Of a stretch of 49,756 bases of DNA, positions 15,908 through 24,279 are shown in pieces. A program made the translations under genes and the position numbers. This DNA comes from Clostridia bacterium (GTDB taxonomy: Bacteria > Bacillota > Clostridia > Oscillospirales > Butyricicoccaceae), in NCBI GenBank assembly GCA_029099685.1, contig JAQXOO010000007.1, positions 1 to 49,756 of the forward strand, written 5' to 3'. Numbering within the stretch: the first letter of the stretch is position 1; every line of letters begins with the position of its first letter. The notes beneath the pieces were generated by a model that made no database searches, was not told the origin of the DNA, and saw only the letters and a program-made list of their open reading frames with translations.

Positions 15908-16477
15908 TTATTCCTCCGAATCGGGATGTTGGATCTGACCCTGGCGCATCGCCCGCAGCAGATAGCTGAGGAAGGCGGCCAGAATGGTGGCGTAGGACAG
16001 GGTCAGAAGGGTGTTTTGCACAGGGGCTGACGGATGAAACAGCGTCAGCGTCACGATGGTCACATAGAAGAAAAAGGTCCCGGCCTTCCCCAAAATATTG
16101 GAGGGGGGCATATCCTTGGTGCGGCGCATCAGGGCAAAGCTGCAGATGCCCTGGGCCAGCTCCTTGGCAAAATACAGCAGCACCAGCCAGAGGGGCAGCG
16201 TGCCGTCCAGCATCAGGCAGGCTAGGGCGGCAAACACCATCAGCTTGTCGGCCAGCGGGTCCAGGATGCGGCCTGCCAGGGAGATCTGGTGAAAATGCCG
16301 GGCGATCCACCCGTCCACAACGTCGGTGGCGCCTGCCGTCAGAAACACCGCCACCGCCCACACGCGGGCGTGGGGACCGGCGCTGAAGAAGCACCACACA
16401 AACAGGGGCACCAGGGCGATACGCAGCAGGGACAGCAGGTTGGGGACGGTCCAAAAGGCTTTTTCAGAATCGTTCAT
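15908..16477 (-). CDS. pgsA: CDP-diacylglycerol--glycerol-3-phosphate 3-phosphatidyltransferase
   Basis: A 189-aa membrane enzyme that makes phosphatidylglycerophosphate, the committed step to phosphatidylglycerol and cardiolipin. The CDP-alcohol phosphotransferase signature D-G-x2-A-R-x8-G-x3-D-x3-D is complete: Asp55, Arg60, Gly69, Asp73 and Asp77, with Asp52 also present. Several hydrophobic segments surround it. It follows the CvpA-like gene by 18 bases and is translationally coupled to clpE (TAA-C-ATG). Length is typical. Confidence 0.93.
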   Translation of the reverse strand: MNDSEKAFWTVPNLLSLLRIALVPLFVWCFFSAGPHARVWAVAVFLTAGATDVVDGWIARHFHQISLAGRILDPLADKLMVFAALACLMLDGTLPLWLVLLYFAKELAQGICSFALMRRTKDMPPSNILGKAGTFFFYVTIVTLTLFHPSAPVQNTLLTLSYATILAAFLSYLLRAMRQGQIQHPDSEE

Positions 16478-16495
16478 AGCATCGCCTCCGTTTGG

Positions 16496-17140
16496 TCAGA
16501 CTGTGGGGGTGGAGAACAGCGGAGCCAGCAGTCCGCCCAAAAAGCTTTCCCGCAGGCAGGGCTGGCTCAGCAGACCCACATTTTCCGCCGGGGCGAAGCG
16601 CATCACCGCCCAGCACAGCACCAGAATGGTGATACAGCCCGCCGCGGCGCCCAGCAGTCCGCCCGCCATGCGGTTCAGACCGCTGAGCAGGGGGATATCC
16701 CAGTCCAGCAGGGCGCACACCAGCCGCAGGGCCAGCTTGGTGGCGGCAAAAATCAGAAAAAAGGCCAGAATGGGGGCCAGGGAAGCCGTGAGAACGTCTG
16801 CCAGAGACTCCAGAAGGGTCTCGTACAGGGCGCTCATTTTATCCGCCAGGGCGCCCTCCTGCACCAGGTCGGACAGGACCGACCCCTGCTGCAGGCCGGT
16901 GACCGCCGCCAGGTCGGCCTTTTGGGCCAGAGACCGCATCACCGGCTGCAGGAGCGGTTCCAGATAAGGCGCCAGGTCGCCCTGAAACAGGTTGCCGAAA
17001 AAGACGCCCAAAAGCGTGCCGGCCAGGCCGGACAGGGCGCGGAAAGCGCCCCGCTTCGCGGCCCCACGGATGCAGAGCAGCAGGACGGCGGCAAACAAAA
17101 CGTCCCACCAAAAGGCCCGGTCAAAAAAAGTCAGATTCAT
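16496..17140 (-). CDS. CvpA family membrane protein
   Basis: A 214-aa inner-membrane protein with about four helices. The FAAVLLLCIRGAAKRGAFRALSG start and the C-terminal LNRMAGGLLGAAAGCITILVL block resemble CvpA/colicin V production proteins, where the RG-x3-G and the GLxGxxxG segments are typical. The family's biochemical role is not settled; it is linked to envelope homeostasis. Its ATG overlaps the DUF5711 stop (ATGA), implying coupled translation. Confidence 0.8.
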   Translation of the reverse strand: MNLTFFDRAFWWDVLFAAVLLLCIRGAAKRGAFRALSGLAGTLLGVFFGNLFQGDLAPYLEPLLQPVMRSLAQKADLAAVTGLQQGSVLSDLVQEGALADKMSALYETLLESLADVLTASLAPILAFFLIFAATKLALRLVCALLDWDIPLLSGLNRMAGGLLGAAAGCITILVLCWAVMRFAPAENVGLLSQPCLRESFLGGLLAPLFSTPTV

Positions 17141-18360
17141 GGCTGTTCCTCGCTGTCTGCCGGGACCCGCTGGGCCCGGTCAGAGTAGATCAGGATGGGG
17201 TCGCCGCTGTCATTCACCGCCACATCCCGCGCTCCCGTAAGGGGCAGGGTGCGGACGGAAACGGTGTCTCCGTCATATCGGATGGTTTCCAGACGGTCAT
17301 TCATGAGCAGTGCCGCGGTGCCGCCACGGCAGTCCAGGGCACGGGGCACGCCGGCCAGGCTGCCGCTCCACAGGGCCTCCAGCCCGTCTCCCAGGACCAG
17401 CGCCTGGGTGGTGCGGCTGCTGCGGTCCGCCGTTTCAAAGGCCACCAGCACCTCGCCCCCCTCTCCGGCGGCAAACAGCCGCACCGGCAGGGAAAAGGGG
17501 TAGCTGGCGGTAAGAGCGCCCTGACGGTCATAGCGGTAAACGCCGTCGTCACATAGTATGACCAGACCGCCGCTTTTATCATGGGTCATGGAATAGACCT
17601 GTTTTTCCCCCAGATCGGCGGTCCAGGAGGCCTCCTCCTGCCCGATCTCAAAGTACAGCACCCGGGTGACCAGGGCCATGTCGTTCTGCCCCAGGCACAG
17701 GGCGGCGAAATACCGGCTGTCGGGGCTGACGGAGGCGAACATCACATAATATTGAGCGGTGAGCCATTTGCACTGCAGCCTTTGCCGGCTGTCATAGACC
17801 GTCACCGCCGAGCGGCAGCCCTCCTCGTCGGTCACCAGGGCAAAGGCCCCGGCCCGGTTCATGGAGGCGGTGAGAATGGGGCTGGACAGGCTGCCGCGGA
17901 GGTATTCCGCATAGCTGTTGGCAACGCAGAAGCTCTTTCCGTCCCGGTCGTAAATGAGCACGTATTTGTCCGAAACGCACAGGGCCGGGTCATTGTACCG
18001 GAGCTGAATGGAATAGCTGCTGTCCCCCAGTCCGCTGACAAAGGAATAGGTGTCTCCGGAGGACACCGCCAGACCCATGCCAAAGGGCCGGTACGCAGTG
18101 TCCAGACCCGCCTCGAACCGGTATTCGGTAAAGGGATCGGTGAGGGAGCCGGCCGCCTTTGCATAGGACACCAGGCGGGTCAGGTTTTCCGGGCGAAGAT
18201 CCTCCCGGTAGCGGAAAATGCCGAAGACCACACAGGCCAGCATCCCGATGAGCGCCAGGGAATAGAGCGCGCCGGTGACCGCCAGACGCTTGTCCTGACG
18301 GAAGCGGGTGATGTTGCTTTTTAGCTTTCCCTGTTTTTTCAGGTCAATCCGATCTGCCAT
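17137..18360 (-). CDS. DUF5711 family membrane-anchored protein
   Basis: A 407-aa protein with a cytoplasmic basic N-terminus (about 1-28), one transmembrane segment (about 29-48, ALYSLALIGMLACVVFGIF) and a large extracytoplasmic domain made of repeated short beta-strand units (such as YVLIYDRDGKSF, VTVYDSRQRLQC, DDGVYRYDRQG), which suggests a beta-propeller. This matches the DUF5711 family of Clostridia; its function is unknown. It overlaps truA by 17 bases and the CvpA-like gene by four, so it is embedded in the operon. A structural or sensory envelope role is a guess. Confidence 0.75.
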   Translation of the reverse strand: MADRIDLKKQGKLKSNITRFRQDKRLAVTGALYSLALIGMLACVVFGIFRYREDLRPENLTRLVSYAKAAGSLTDPFTEYRFEAGLDTAYRPFGMGLAVSSGDTYSFVSGLGDSSYSIQLRYNDPALCVSDKYVLIYDRDGKSFCVANSYAEYLRGSLSSPILTASMNRAGAFALVTDEEGCRSAVTVYDSRQRLQCKWLTAQYYVMFASVSPDSRYFAALCLGQNDMALVTRVLYFEIGQEEASWTADLGEKQVYSMTHDKSGGLVILCDDGVYRYDRQGALTASYPFSLPVRLFAAGEGGEVLVAFETADRSSRTTQALVLGDGLEALWSGSLAGVPRALDCRGGTAALLMNDRLETIRYDGDTVSVRTLPLTGARDVAVNDSGDPILIYSDRAQRVPADSEEQP

Positions 18361-19108
18361 CCAGTTCCTCCATTTGATAATTGAGGGCGGTCATATACAG
18401 GCCCATAGGGGGCGCGGTGGGGCCGGCCGCCAGCCGGTCACGGCTGTCCAGGATGGAGGGGATGCCGTCCGGCGGGATCTTGCCGATGCCCACATATACC
18501 AGCGTGCCCGCGATGGCCCGCACCATATTATATAAGAAGCCGTCGGCGCACACCCGGATGGCGACGATGTCCCCGGGCCGCTCCTCCACCTGGCAGTAAA
18601 AAATGGTGCGCACCGTGCTTTTGACCGGGGTGCCTTCATTTTTCACGGCGGCAAAATCGTGCTTTCCCACAAAATCTCCTGCGGCCCGGCGCATGGCCTC
18701 CACATTGAGCGGCTGGGGATAGGCCCAGGCCCGGCGCACGGAAAAAGGGTCCCGGACGCGGCTGTTGTGGATGAGATAGGTGTATTCTTTGCTGACGCAG
18801 GAGAATCTTGCGTCAAAATCATCGGGCACCAGCACCGCCTTGCGCACCACCACCGCGTCCGGCAGCCGGGCATTGAGGGCCAGGGGCAGCCGTTCCGGCG
18901 GGATGGAGGACACATGGTCCACGGAGCACACGTAATACTTTGCGTGAACGCCCGCGTCGGTGCGCCCGCAGCCGGAGATATACACTGCCCTGTCGCAGGT
19001 CTTTTCCCAGGCCTCCTCCATCAGCTGCTGGATGGTGAGGGCGTTGTTCTGCCGCTGCCAGCCGTGATAATCCGTGCCCAGATAGGACAAAACCAGTGCG
19101 GTTTTCAT
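18344..19108 (-). CDS. truA: tRNA pseudouridine(38-40) synthase
   Basis: A 254-aa cytosolic enzyme that isomerises uridines 38-40 in the anticodon arm of tRNAs. The catalytic Asp51 lies in GCGRTDAGVHAKY, and the N-terminal LSYLGTDYHGWQRQ is typical of TruA. The start is ATG 19108 after AAGGAG; the longer open frame to 19252 runs over the end of ecfT and has no ribosome-binding site. It follows ecfT by 11 bases, the ecfA1-ecfA2-ecfT-truA order usual in Firmicutes. Confidence 0.95.
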   Translation of the reverse strand: MKTALVLSYLGTDYHGWQRQNNALTIQQLMEEAWEKTCDRAVYISGCGRTDAGVHAKYYVCSVDHVSSIPPERLPLALNARLPDAVVVRKAVLVPDDFDARFSCVSKEYTYLIHNSRVRDPFSVRRAWAYPQPLNVEAMRRAAGDFVGKHDFAAVKNEGTPVKSTVRTIFYCQVEERPGDIVAIRVCADGFLYNMVRAIAGTLVYVGIGKIPPDGIPSILDSRDRLAAGPTAPPMGLYMTALNYQMEELDGRSD

Positions 19109-19119
19109 GGATCGACTCC

Positions 19120-19920
19120 TTACAAAACGAAGCTCAGGGCGATGACGCCGCCGCAGACCAGCGCGGCGGTCAGGCCGCCCCAGGCGTCCACCTTGCCATA
19201 GCGCAGGCTGTGGAGCCGGGTGCGGTGCTCGCCGCCGTGGTACAGGCGGCACTCCATGGCGCAGGCCAGATCGTCCGCCCGGCGGAAGGCCGAGATGAAC
19301 AGGGGCACCAGCACCGGCACCAGGGCCTTTGCCCGCTGGAAGATGTTTCCGCTTTCAAAATCCGCGCCCCGGGCCTTTTGGGCGGACATGATCTTGTCGG
19401 TCTCCTCAATGAGGGTGGGGATAAACCGCAGGGCGATGGACATCATCATGGAAAACTCGTGAACGGGCACATGGAGCTTTTTCAGCGGGCCCAGCAGAGA
19501 CTCCAGCCCGTCGGTGAGGGCCATGGGCGAGGTGGTGTAGGTCAGCAGGGAGGTGGAGGCCACCAGCAGCAGGATGCGGACGATCATGGTGATGGCGGTG
19601 CGGATACCCTCCACGGTGACGCGGAAGATCCACAGGCGGAACAGCTCCGTGCCGGGGGTATACAGGATGTTCAGGGCGCCTGTAAAGATGATGATGATGA
19701 CAATGGGCTTCAGGGACTTCAGGATCAGCTTCAGGGGGATGCGGGAGATGCGGATCACCGCCACAAGGCCCGCCGCGCAGATGACATAGGGGATCAGGCC
19801 GTCGGCGATGAAAATCGTGACGATATACAAGATAAGCGCCAGCAGCTTGGTGCGGGGATCCATCCGGTGAATGGGGGAATTGCCCGGGAAATACTGGCCC
19901 AGGGTGATATCTTTCAGCAT
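19120..19920 (-). CDS. ecfT: ECF transporter transmembrane component EcfT
   Basis: A 266-aa membrane scaffold that couples the two ATPases to exchangeable vitamin-binding S components. N-terminal SPIHRMDPRTKLLAL is typical, followed by about five to six helices. The cytoplasmic coupling helices carry the two conserved arginine motifs, AQKARGADF (about 180) and AMECRLYHGG (about 220). It overlaps ecfA2 by seven bases. Likely partners include the S component encoded at 6016-6603. Confidence 0.94.
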   Translation of the reverse strand: MLKDITLGQYFPGNSPIHRMDPRTKLLALILYIVTIFIADGLIPYVICAAGLVAVIRISRIPLKLILKSLKPIVIIIIFTGALNILYTPGTELFRLWIFRVTVEGIRTAITMIVRILLLVASTSLLTYTTSPMALTDGLESLLGPLKKLHVPVHEFSMMMSIALRFIPTLIEETDKIMSAQKARGADFESGNIFQRAKALVPVLVPLFISAFRRADDLACAMECRLYHGGEHRTRLHSLRYGKVDAWGGLTAALVCGGVIALSFVL

Positions 19921-20789
19921 TTGCGCGCCCCCCCCTTCATGGCTCTCAGCTGCGCCGCGGCCTGCTCCACGGTGTAGACCGAGGGGTCCACGGACAGGCC
20001 CCGGCGCTGCAGCTCCAGGAACACCCGAGTCACCTGGGGCACGTCCAGCCCGGCGGCGATCAGCTCATCGGCCCGGGCGAACACCTCCGCGGGTGTGCCG
20101 TCCATGAGGATATGTCCATGGTCCATGACCACGATGCGCTGGGACATCTGGGCGGCATATTCCATGCTGTGGGTGACGAACAGGATGGTGGTGCCGTGCT
20201 TTTCATGATAGTCCCGGATGAACCGGAACACATCGGCGCAGCCCGCGGGGTCCAGGCCGGCCATGGGCTCGTCCAGCACCATGACCTCCGGCTCCATGGC
20301 GAAGATGCCCGCCAGGGCCACCCGCCGCTTCTGGCCGCCGGACAGCTCAAAGGGGGACTTGTCCAGCGCCTCCTCGGGCAGGCCCACGATGCGGCAGTTT
20401 TCCCGCACCCGGCGGTCGATCTCGTCTTTGTCCAGCCCCATGTTTTTGGGACCGAAGGCCACGTCGGCGTACACCGTTTCCTCAAACAGCTGGTACTCGG
20501 GGTACTGGAACACCAGGCCCACGGCGAATCGGGCGGCACGGGTCATCTCTTTGGACTGAAAAATATCCTCGCCGTTGATGAGGACGCGGCCCGAGGTGGG
20601 CTTCAAAAGGCCGTTGAAATGCTGGATCAGGGTGGATTTTCCGCTGCCGGTGTGTCCGATGAGGCCGATGAACTCGCCCTTCCTGGCGGTAAAGCTCACA
20701 TCGTCCACCGCTTTTTTCTCGAAGGGGGTCCCGGCGCTGTAAACGTGGGACAGGTGCTCCACCTTCAAAACTTCGTTCATATCGTTCAT
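19914..20789 (-). CDS. ecfA2: ECF transporter ATPase EcfA2
   Basis: A 291-aa ABC ATPase of the shared ECF energising module. It has Walker A GHTGSGKST, Q-loop FQYPEYQLFEETV, signature LSGGQKRRVA, Walker B VMVLDEP and the switch His in VTHSMEY. The N-terminal block KVEHLSHVYSAGTPFEKKAV is typical of EcfA2 (CbiO2). The ATG at 20789 follows GGGAG and lies two bases past the ecfA1 stop; a second ATG at 20780 is possible. Confidence 0.94.
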   Translation of the reverse strand: MNDMNEVLKVEHLSHVYSAGTPFEKKAVDDVSFTARKGEFIGLIGHTGSGKSTLIQHFNGLLKPTSGRVLINGEDIFQSKEMTRAARFAVGLVFQYPEYQLFEETVYADVAFGPKNMGLDKDEIDRRVRENCRIVGLPEEALDKSPFELSGGQKRRVALAGIFAMEPEVMVLDEPMAGLDPAGCADVFRFIRDYHEKHGTTILFVTHSMEYAAQMSQRIVVMDHGHILMDGTPAEVFARADELIAAGLDVPQVTRVFLELQRRGLSVDPSVYTVEQAAAQLRAMKGGARKC

Positions 20790-20793
20790 GCGT

Positions 20794-21627
20794 TTATGCT
20801 CCCAAATACTTCAGGATCTGATCGGCGCATTCCTCGGGGCTCAGGGCCTCCAGGCTCAAACCGGCGCCGTCCCGGTTCAGCTCCCGCAGCAGCAGGACGG
20901 TCTGGGGCGCGGTGAGGGACAGCTCCTCCATCCGCTCCACCTGGGAAAACACCTGCCGGGGCGTGCCGTCCAGGGCGACCTTTCCGCCCTTCATAACGAT
21001 GACCCGGTCGGCCAGGGCGGCCTCGTCCATGTGGTGCGTGATGAGCACCACGGTCATGCCGGTCTCCCGGTTGAGCTTCCGCACGGCGGCGATGACTTCC
21101 TCCCGGCCGGAGGGGTCCAGCATGGCGGTGGGCTCGTCCATGACGATGCACCGGGGACGCATGGCCAGCACGCCGGCGATGGCGATGCGCTGCTTTTGTC
21201 CGCCGGAGAGCAGGTGGGGGGCGTGGCGGGCGAACTCCGTCATGCCCACGGCGGACAGAGCCTCGTCCACCCGGCTGCGGATCTCGGCAGGGGGCAGCCC
21301 CATGTTTTCACAGGCAAAGGCCACGTCCTCCTCCACCACGTTGGCAACGATCTGGTTGTCCGGGTTCTGAAAGACCATGCCCGCCGTTTTGCGGATGTCA
21401 AACAGCCGGCTTTCCTCTTTGGTGTCGATGCCGCCCACCCAGACGGTGCCGCCGGTGGGCAGAAGAATGGCGTTGAGGTGCTTTGCAAAGGTGGATTTGC
21501 CGCTGCCGTTGTGGCCCAGCACGGCGGTGAAGGAGCCTTCCTCGATGGAGAGGTTCACGCCGTCTAGCGCCAGGGCGCTTTGTTCATCGTAGCGGAAGGA
21601 GAGGTCACGGGTCTCAATGATGGCCAT
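20794..21627 (-). CDS. ecfA1: ECF transporter ATPase EcfA1
   Basis: A 277-aa ABC ATPase partner of EcfA2. It carries Walker A GHNGSGKST, Q-loop FQNPDNQIV, signature LSGGQKQRIA, Walker B IVMDEPTAMLD and the switch His in ITHHMDEA. The start is ATG 21627, one base after the methyltransferase stop, with GGAGG inside that gene; the longer open frame into 21696 is a shadow of the upstream gene. In many Firmicutes the ecf genes follow rplQ; here a methyltransferase gene takes that place. Confidence 0.94.
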   Translation of the reverse strand: MAIIETRDLSFRYDEQSALALDGVNLSIEEGSFTAVLGHNGSGKSTFAKHLNAILLPTGGTVWVGGIDTKEESRLFDIRKTAGMVFQNPDNQIVANVVEEDVAFACENMGLPPAEIRSRVDEALSAVGMTEFARHAPHLLSGGQKQRIAIAGVLAMRPRCIVMDEPTAMLDPSGREEVIAAVRKLNRETGMTVVLITHHMDEAALADRVIVMKGGKVALDGTPRQVFSQVERMEELSLTAPQTVLLLRELNRDGAGLSLEALSPEECADQILKYLGA

Positions 21628-21628
21628 G

Positions 21629-22492
21629 TTATCTGCCTCCCATCCAGCGGCTGGTGTGGCCGCAGGGCAGCAGCAGCCCCGTGGAGCGGCAGGCAAGGCC
21701 CAGCTCCGCGGCCTCTACCCGGCCGCCGAACCGCTTGCACACCGCGGTGCCCAGGATGTACGCCGGGACCGAGGGGGAAATGCCGGCGGTATAGGAATTG
21801 ATGATGATGAACAGGGGATCGTCGGAGAGCACCTGGGTGCATAGTTCCACGAACTCGCCGATGCTGTCCTCAAAGCGCCAGACCTCGCCGTTGGGACCGC
21901 GGCCGTAGGAGGGCGGGTCCATGATGATGGCGTCGTATTTCCTGCCTCGGGTGATCTCCCGGCGGATGAACTTTTTGCAGTCGTCCACAATATAGCGGAT
22001 GGAGGCGTTTTCCAACCCGGAGGAGCGGGCGTTTTCCTTGGCCCAGGTGACCATGCCCCGGGCGGCGTCCACATGACAGACGGAAGCCCCCGCGGAAGCG
22101 GCGGCCAGGGTGGCGCCGCCGGTATAGGCAAACAGGTTGAGCACGCTGACGGGCCGGCCGGCGGAGCGGATCTTCTCCCGGATGAAGTCCCAGTTGGCGG
22201 CCTGCTCGGGAAAGACGCCGGTGTGCTTGAAGCTCATGGGCTTGATGTTGAAGGCCAGCTCCTGGTAATGAATGGTCCAGTGCTCGGGCAGCTGGCGCAC
22301 CTCCCAGTGACCGCCGCCGGTCTTGCTGCGGTGATAGACGGCGTCGGCCTTCTGCCACAGGGGGCTGCCCTCCGGCTGCCAGATGGCCTGCGGGTCGGGC
22401 CGCACCAGGATCTGCTTTCCCCAGCGCTCCAGCCTGCGGCCGCCGCCGCAGTCCAGCAGCTCATAGTCCTGCCAATGGTTCGATGTCCACAT
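21629..22492 (-). CDS. Class I SAM-dependent methyltransferase (RlmI/RlmK-like)
   Basis: A 287-aa Rossmann-fold methyltransferase. The SAM-binding motif is LNLFAYTGGATLAAA (about 118-132), the acidic motif II residue is in CHVDAARG, and the catalytic-type motif is MDPPSYGRG. These are those of the 23S rRNA cytosine methyltransferase group (RlmI, and the C-terminal part of RlmKL), but the N-terminal PUA domain of RlmI is absent. The start is ATG 22492 after GAAAGGG; a TTG at 22510 is the only earlier option. It is the promoter-proximal gene of the nine-gene operon. rRNA as substrate is inference from the family. Confidence 0.8.
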   Translation of the reverse strand: MWTSNHWQDYELLDCGGGRRLERWGKQILVRPDPQAIWQPEGSPLWQKADAVYHRSKTGGGHWEVRQLPEHWTIHYQELAFNIKPMSFKHTGVFPEQAANWDFIREKIRSAGRPVSVLNLFAYTGGATLAAASAGASVCHVDAARGMVTWAKENARSSGLENASIRYIVDDCKKFIRREITRGRKYDAIIMDPPSYGRGPNGEVWRFEDSIGEFVELCTQVLSDDPLFIIINSYTAGISPSVPAYILGTAVCKRFGGRVEAAELGLACRSTGLLLPCGHTSRWMGGR

Positions 22493-22551
22493 AACTTTTT
22501 TCCCTTTCAAAAAACGGCGTAGCTGCCGTTTACCCCAAAATATATCAGTTT

Positions 22552-22580
22552 ATTTTACCATCCCAAAGGGAGAGCGTCAA
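22552..22580 (-). promoter_or_regulatory. Promoter of the methyltransferase-ecf-truA-pgsA-clpE operon
   Basis: Minus strand TTGACG (22580-22575), 17-base spacer, TAAAAT (22557-22552) with extended TG-G. No other clear promoter or terminator is seen down to the hairpin at 13537-13566. Confidence 0.75.
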
Positions 22581-22589
22581 GGCTGGCCG

Positions 22590-22618
22590 TTGACAAAACG
22601 CGGTATTTCCTTTAATAT
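22590..22618 (+). promoter_or_regulatory. Promoter of deoC
   Basis: Consensus TTGACA (22590-22595), 17-base spacer, TAATAT (22613-22618). Its -35 lies ten bases from that of the divergent operon, so one regulator could affect both. Confidence 0.75.
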
Positions 22619-22691
22619 TAAGGATAATTTAACAAAAACAGCCGGGAAAACCACCTTGCTGTACGGAATAAAAAGATAAGGAGAAACCGCT

Positions 22692-23354
22692 ATGTCCATC
22701 GCATCCATGATCGACCACACCCTGCTGAAGCAGGATGCCACCGGCGAGCAGATCGACAGGCTGTGCGCCGAGGCCGCTGAATATCACTTTGCATCTGTCT
22801 GCGTCAACCCCTATTACGTGGTCCGCTGTGTGAAAAACCTCAAGGGCACCGGTGTCAAGGTGTGCACTGTTGTGGGTTTCCCCCTGGGCGCCACCACTAT
22901 GGAGACCAAGGTTTTCGAGACGCTGCAGGCCGTGGCCTCCGGCGCGGAGGAGATCGATATGGTCATCAATGTCTGCGCGCTGAAATCCGGCCATATCCGG
23001 GGGGTGGAGCAGGAGATTCAGGCCATGGCCGCCGCCGTGGAGGGCAAGGCCATCCTGAAGGTCATCATCGAGACCTGTCTGCTCACTGACGAGGAAAAGG
23101 TGCTGGCCTGCCAGATCGCCAAGCGCTGCGGCGCGGACTTCGTCAAGACCTCCACCGGCTTTTCCACCGGCGGCGCCACCGTGGAGGATGTGGCGCTGAT
23201 GCGCCGGACCGTGGGCCCGGAGATGGGGGTCAAGGCCTCCGGCGGCATCCGGGATTACGCCAAGGCAAAGGCCATGATCGACGCGGGCGCCAGCCGGATC
23301 GGTGCTTCTGCAGGCATCGCCATTGTGGAAGCCGAGCGGGAAGGGCAGGAATGA
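22692..23354 (+). CDS. deoC: Deoxyribose-phosphate aldolase
   Basis: A 220-aa class I aldolase that splits 2-deoxyribose-5-phosphate into acetaldehyde and glyceraldehyde-3-phosphate, the last step in deoxynucleoside breakdown. The Schiff-base Lys152 is in [11 protein letters not shown]; Lys181 (GVKASGGI) and Asp89 (EEIDMV) are the other catalytic residues. Length is normal. AAGGAG precedes ATG 22692. It is followed after three bases by an alkaline-phosphatase-superfamily gene, with which it forms a two-gene operon. Confidence 0.96.
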   Translation: MSIASMIDHTLLKQDATGEQIDRLCAEAAEYHFASVCVNPYYVVRCVKNLKGTGVKVCTVVGFPLGATTMETKVFETLQAVASGAEEIDMVINVCALKSGHIRGVEQEIQAMAAAVEGKAILKVIIETCLLTDEEKVLACQIAKRCGADFVKTSTGFSTGGATVEDVALMRRTVGPEMGVKASGGIRDYAKAKAMIDAGASRIGASAGIAIVEAEREGQE

Positions 23355-23357
23355 GCC

Positions 23358-24170
23358 ATGAGCAGCCTGTATGATTCTTTGCCCATCACCTCCTGCTGCC
23401 GCACCGTCTGCGAAGCCATGGGCGTGGACTGCGGCGACGCGCCCGCCCCCGCCAACGAGGCCGTCCTGGCCATGTGTGACCGGGCCTTTTCCGGCCGCTG
23501 GGCCGACCGGGCGCTGCTGTACAACCCCGACGCCATTGGCCTGTGGCTGTATCAGAACTATACCAGCCTGTTCACCGGAGCCATGGTGAGGTCCAGCCTG
23601 GCCGTCCCCATGCTGTCGGTGATGCCCTGCGTCACTCCGGTGTGCTTTGCCTCCATGTATACCGGCCTGACCCCGGAGGTCCACGGCATCCGCAAGTATG
23701 TCAAGCCGGTTCTGACGGTGGACACCCTGTTCGACCATTTCATCCGGGCGGGCAAGCGGTGCGCCATCGTGTCCACTACCGATGACAGTATGTCTCTCAT
23801 TTTTTTGAACCGGAAGATGGACTATTTCATCTATGATACCGTGGAGGAAATCAATCTCAAAGCGTTGGAGCTGATCCGGGAGGACAAATACGACCTGCTG
23901 GTGGTCTACAATGTGGACTATGATTCCACCATGCACAAGTGCGGCCCCGAGGCGCCGGAGACCCTGGAGGCGCTGAAGGACGATATCCGCACCTACGGCC
24001 GCCTGGTGGAGGCGGTGGAGGAGCACTGGAAGGGTCACGACGTGCTGTACGGTTTCATGCCGGACCACGGCTGCCACCAGATCGACCAGAACTCGGGCTC
24101 TCACGGCCTGGACATGGAGGAGGACATGAACGTCATCCATTTCTATGGGGCCAAGGCGAAAAACAGCTGA
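23358..24170 (+). CDS. Alkaline phosphatase superfamily hydrolase
   Basis: A 270-aa protein with the metal-dependent phosphodiesterase/nucleotide pyrophosphatase layout: a first metal-ligand region NPDAIG (56-61), the nucleophile-type Thr93 in CVTPVCFASMYTG, a YNVDYDSTMHK segment with Asp and His ligands, then MPDHGCH and GSHG near the C-terminus. There is no signal peptide, so it is probably cytosolic. Pairing with deoC points to deoxynucleotide or sugar-phosphate breakdown, for instance a phosphomutase or nucleotide hydrolase step, but the substrate is unknown. ATG 23358 begins three bases after deoC. Confidence 0.78.
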   Translation: MSSLYDSLPITSCCRTVCEAMGVDCGDAPAPANEAVLAMCDRAFSGRWADRALLYNPDAIGLWLYQNYTSLFTGAMVRSSLAVPMLSVMPCVTPVCFASMYTGLTPEVHGIRKYVKPVLTVDTLFDHFIRAGKRCAIVSTTDDSMSLIFLNRKMDYFIYDTVEEINLKALELIREDKYDLLVVYNVDYDSTMHKCGPEAPETLEALKDDIRTYGRLVEAVEEHWKGHDVLYGFMPDHGCHQIDQNSGSHGLDMEEDMNVIHFYGAKAKNS

Positions 24171-24182
24171 AAACATCCCCGG

Positions 24183-24210
24183 AAACCGCTGTCTTCGGAC
24201 AGCGGTTTTT
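24183..24210 (+). terminator. Terminator of the deoC operon
   Basis: 11-bp perfect stem (24183-24193 with 24198-24208) closed by a stable TTCG tetraloop and followed by T residues. Confidence 0.85.
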
Positions 24211-24249
24211 CTTTGCCCGCCGGAATGGCCGGCGGCTGACATCAGTCAG

Positions 24250-24279
24250 AATGCCCCGCCGGGAATGACGGGGCATTTT
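24250..24279 (+). terminator. Second hairpin downstream of the deoC operon
   Basis: 9-bp stem AATGCCCCG/CGGGGCATT with a 10-base loop followed by TT. Probably a backup terminator. Confidence 0.5.
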
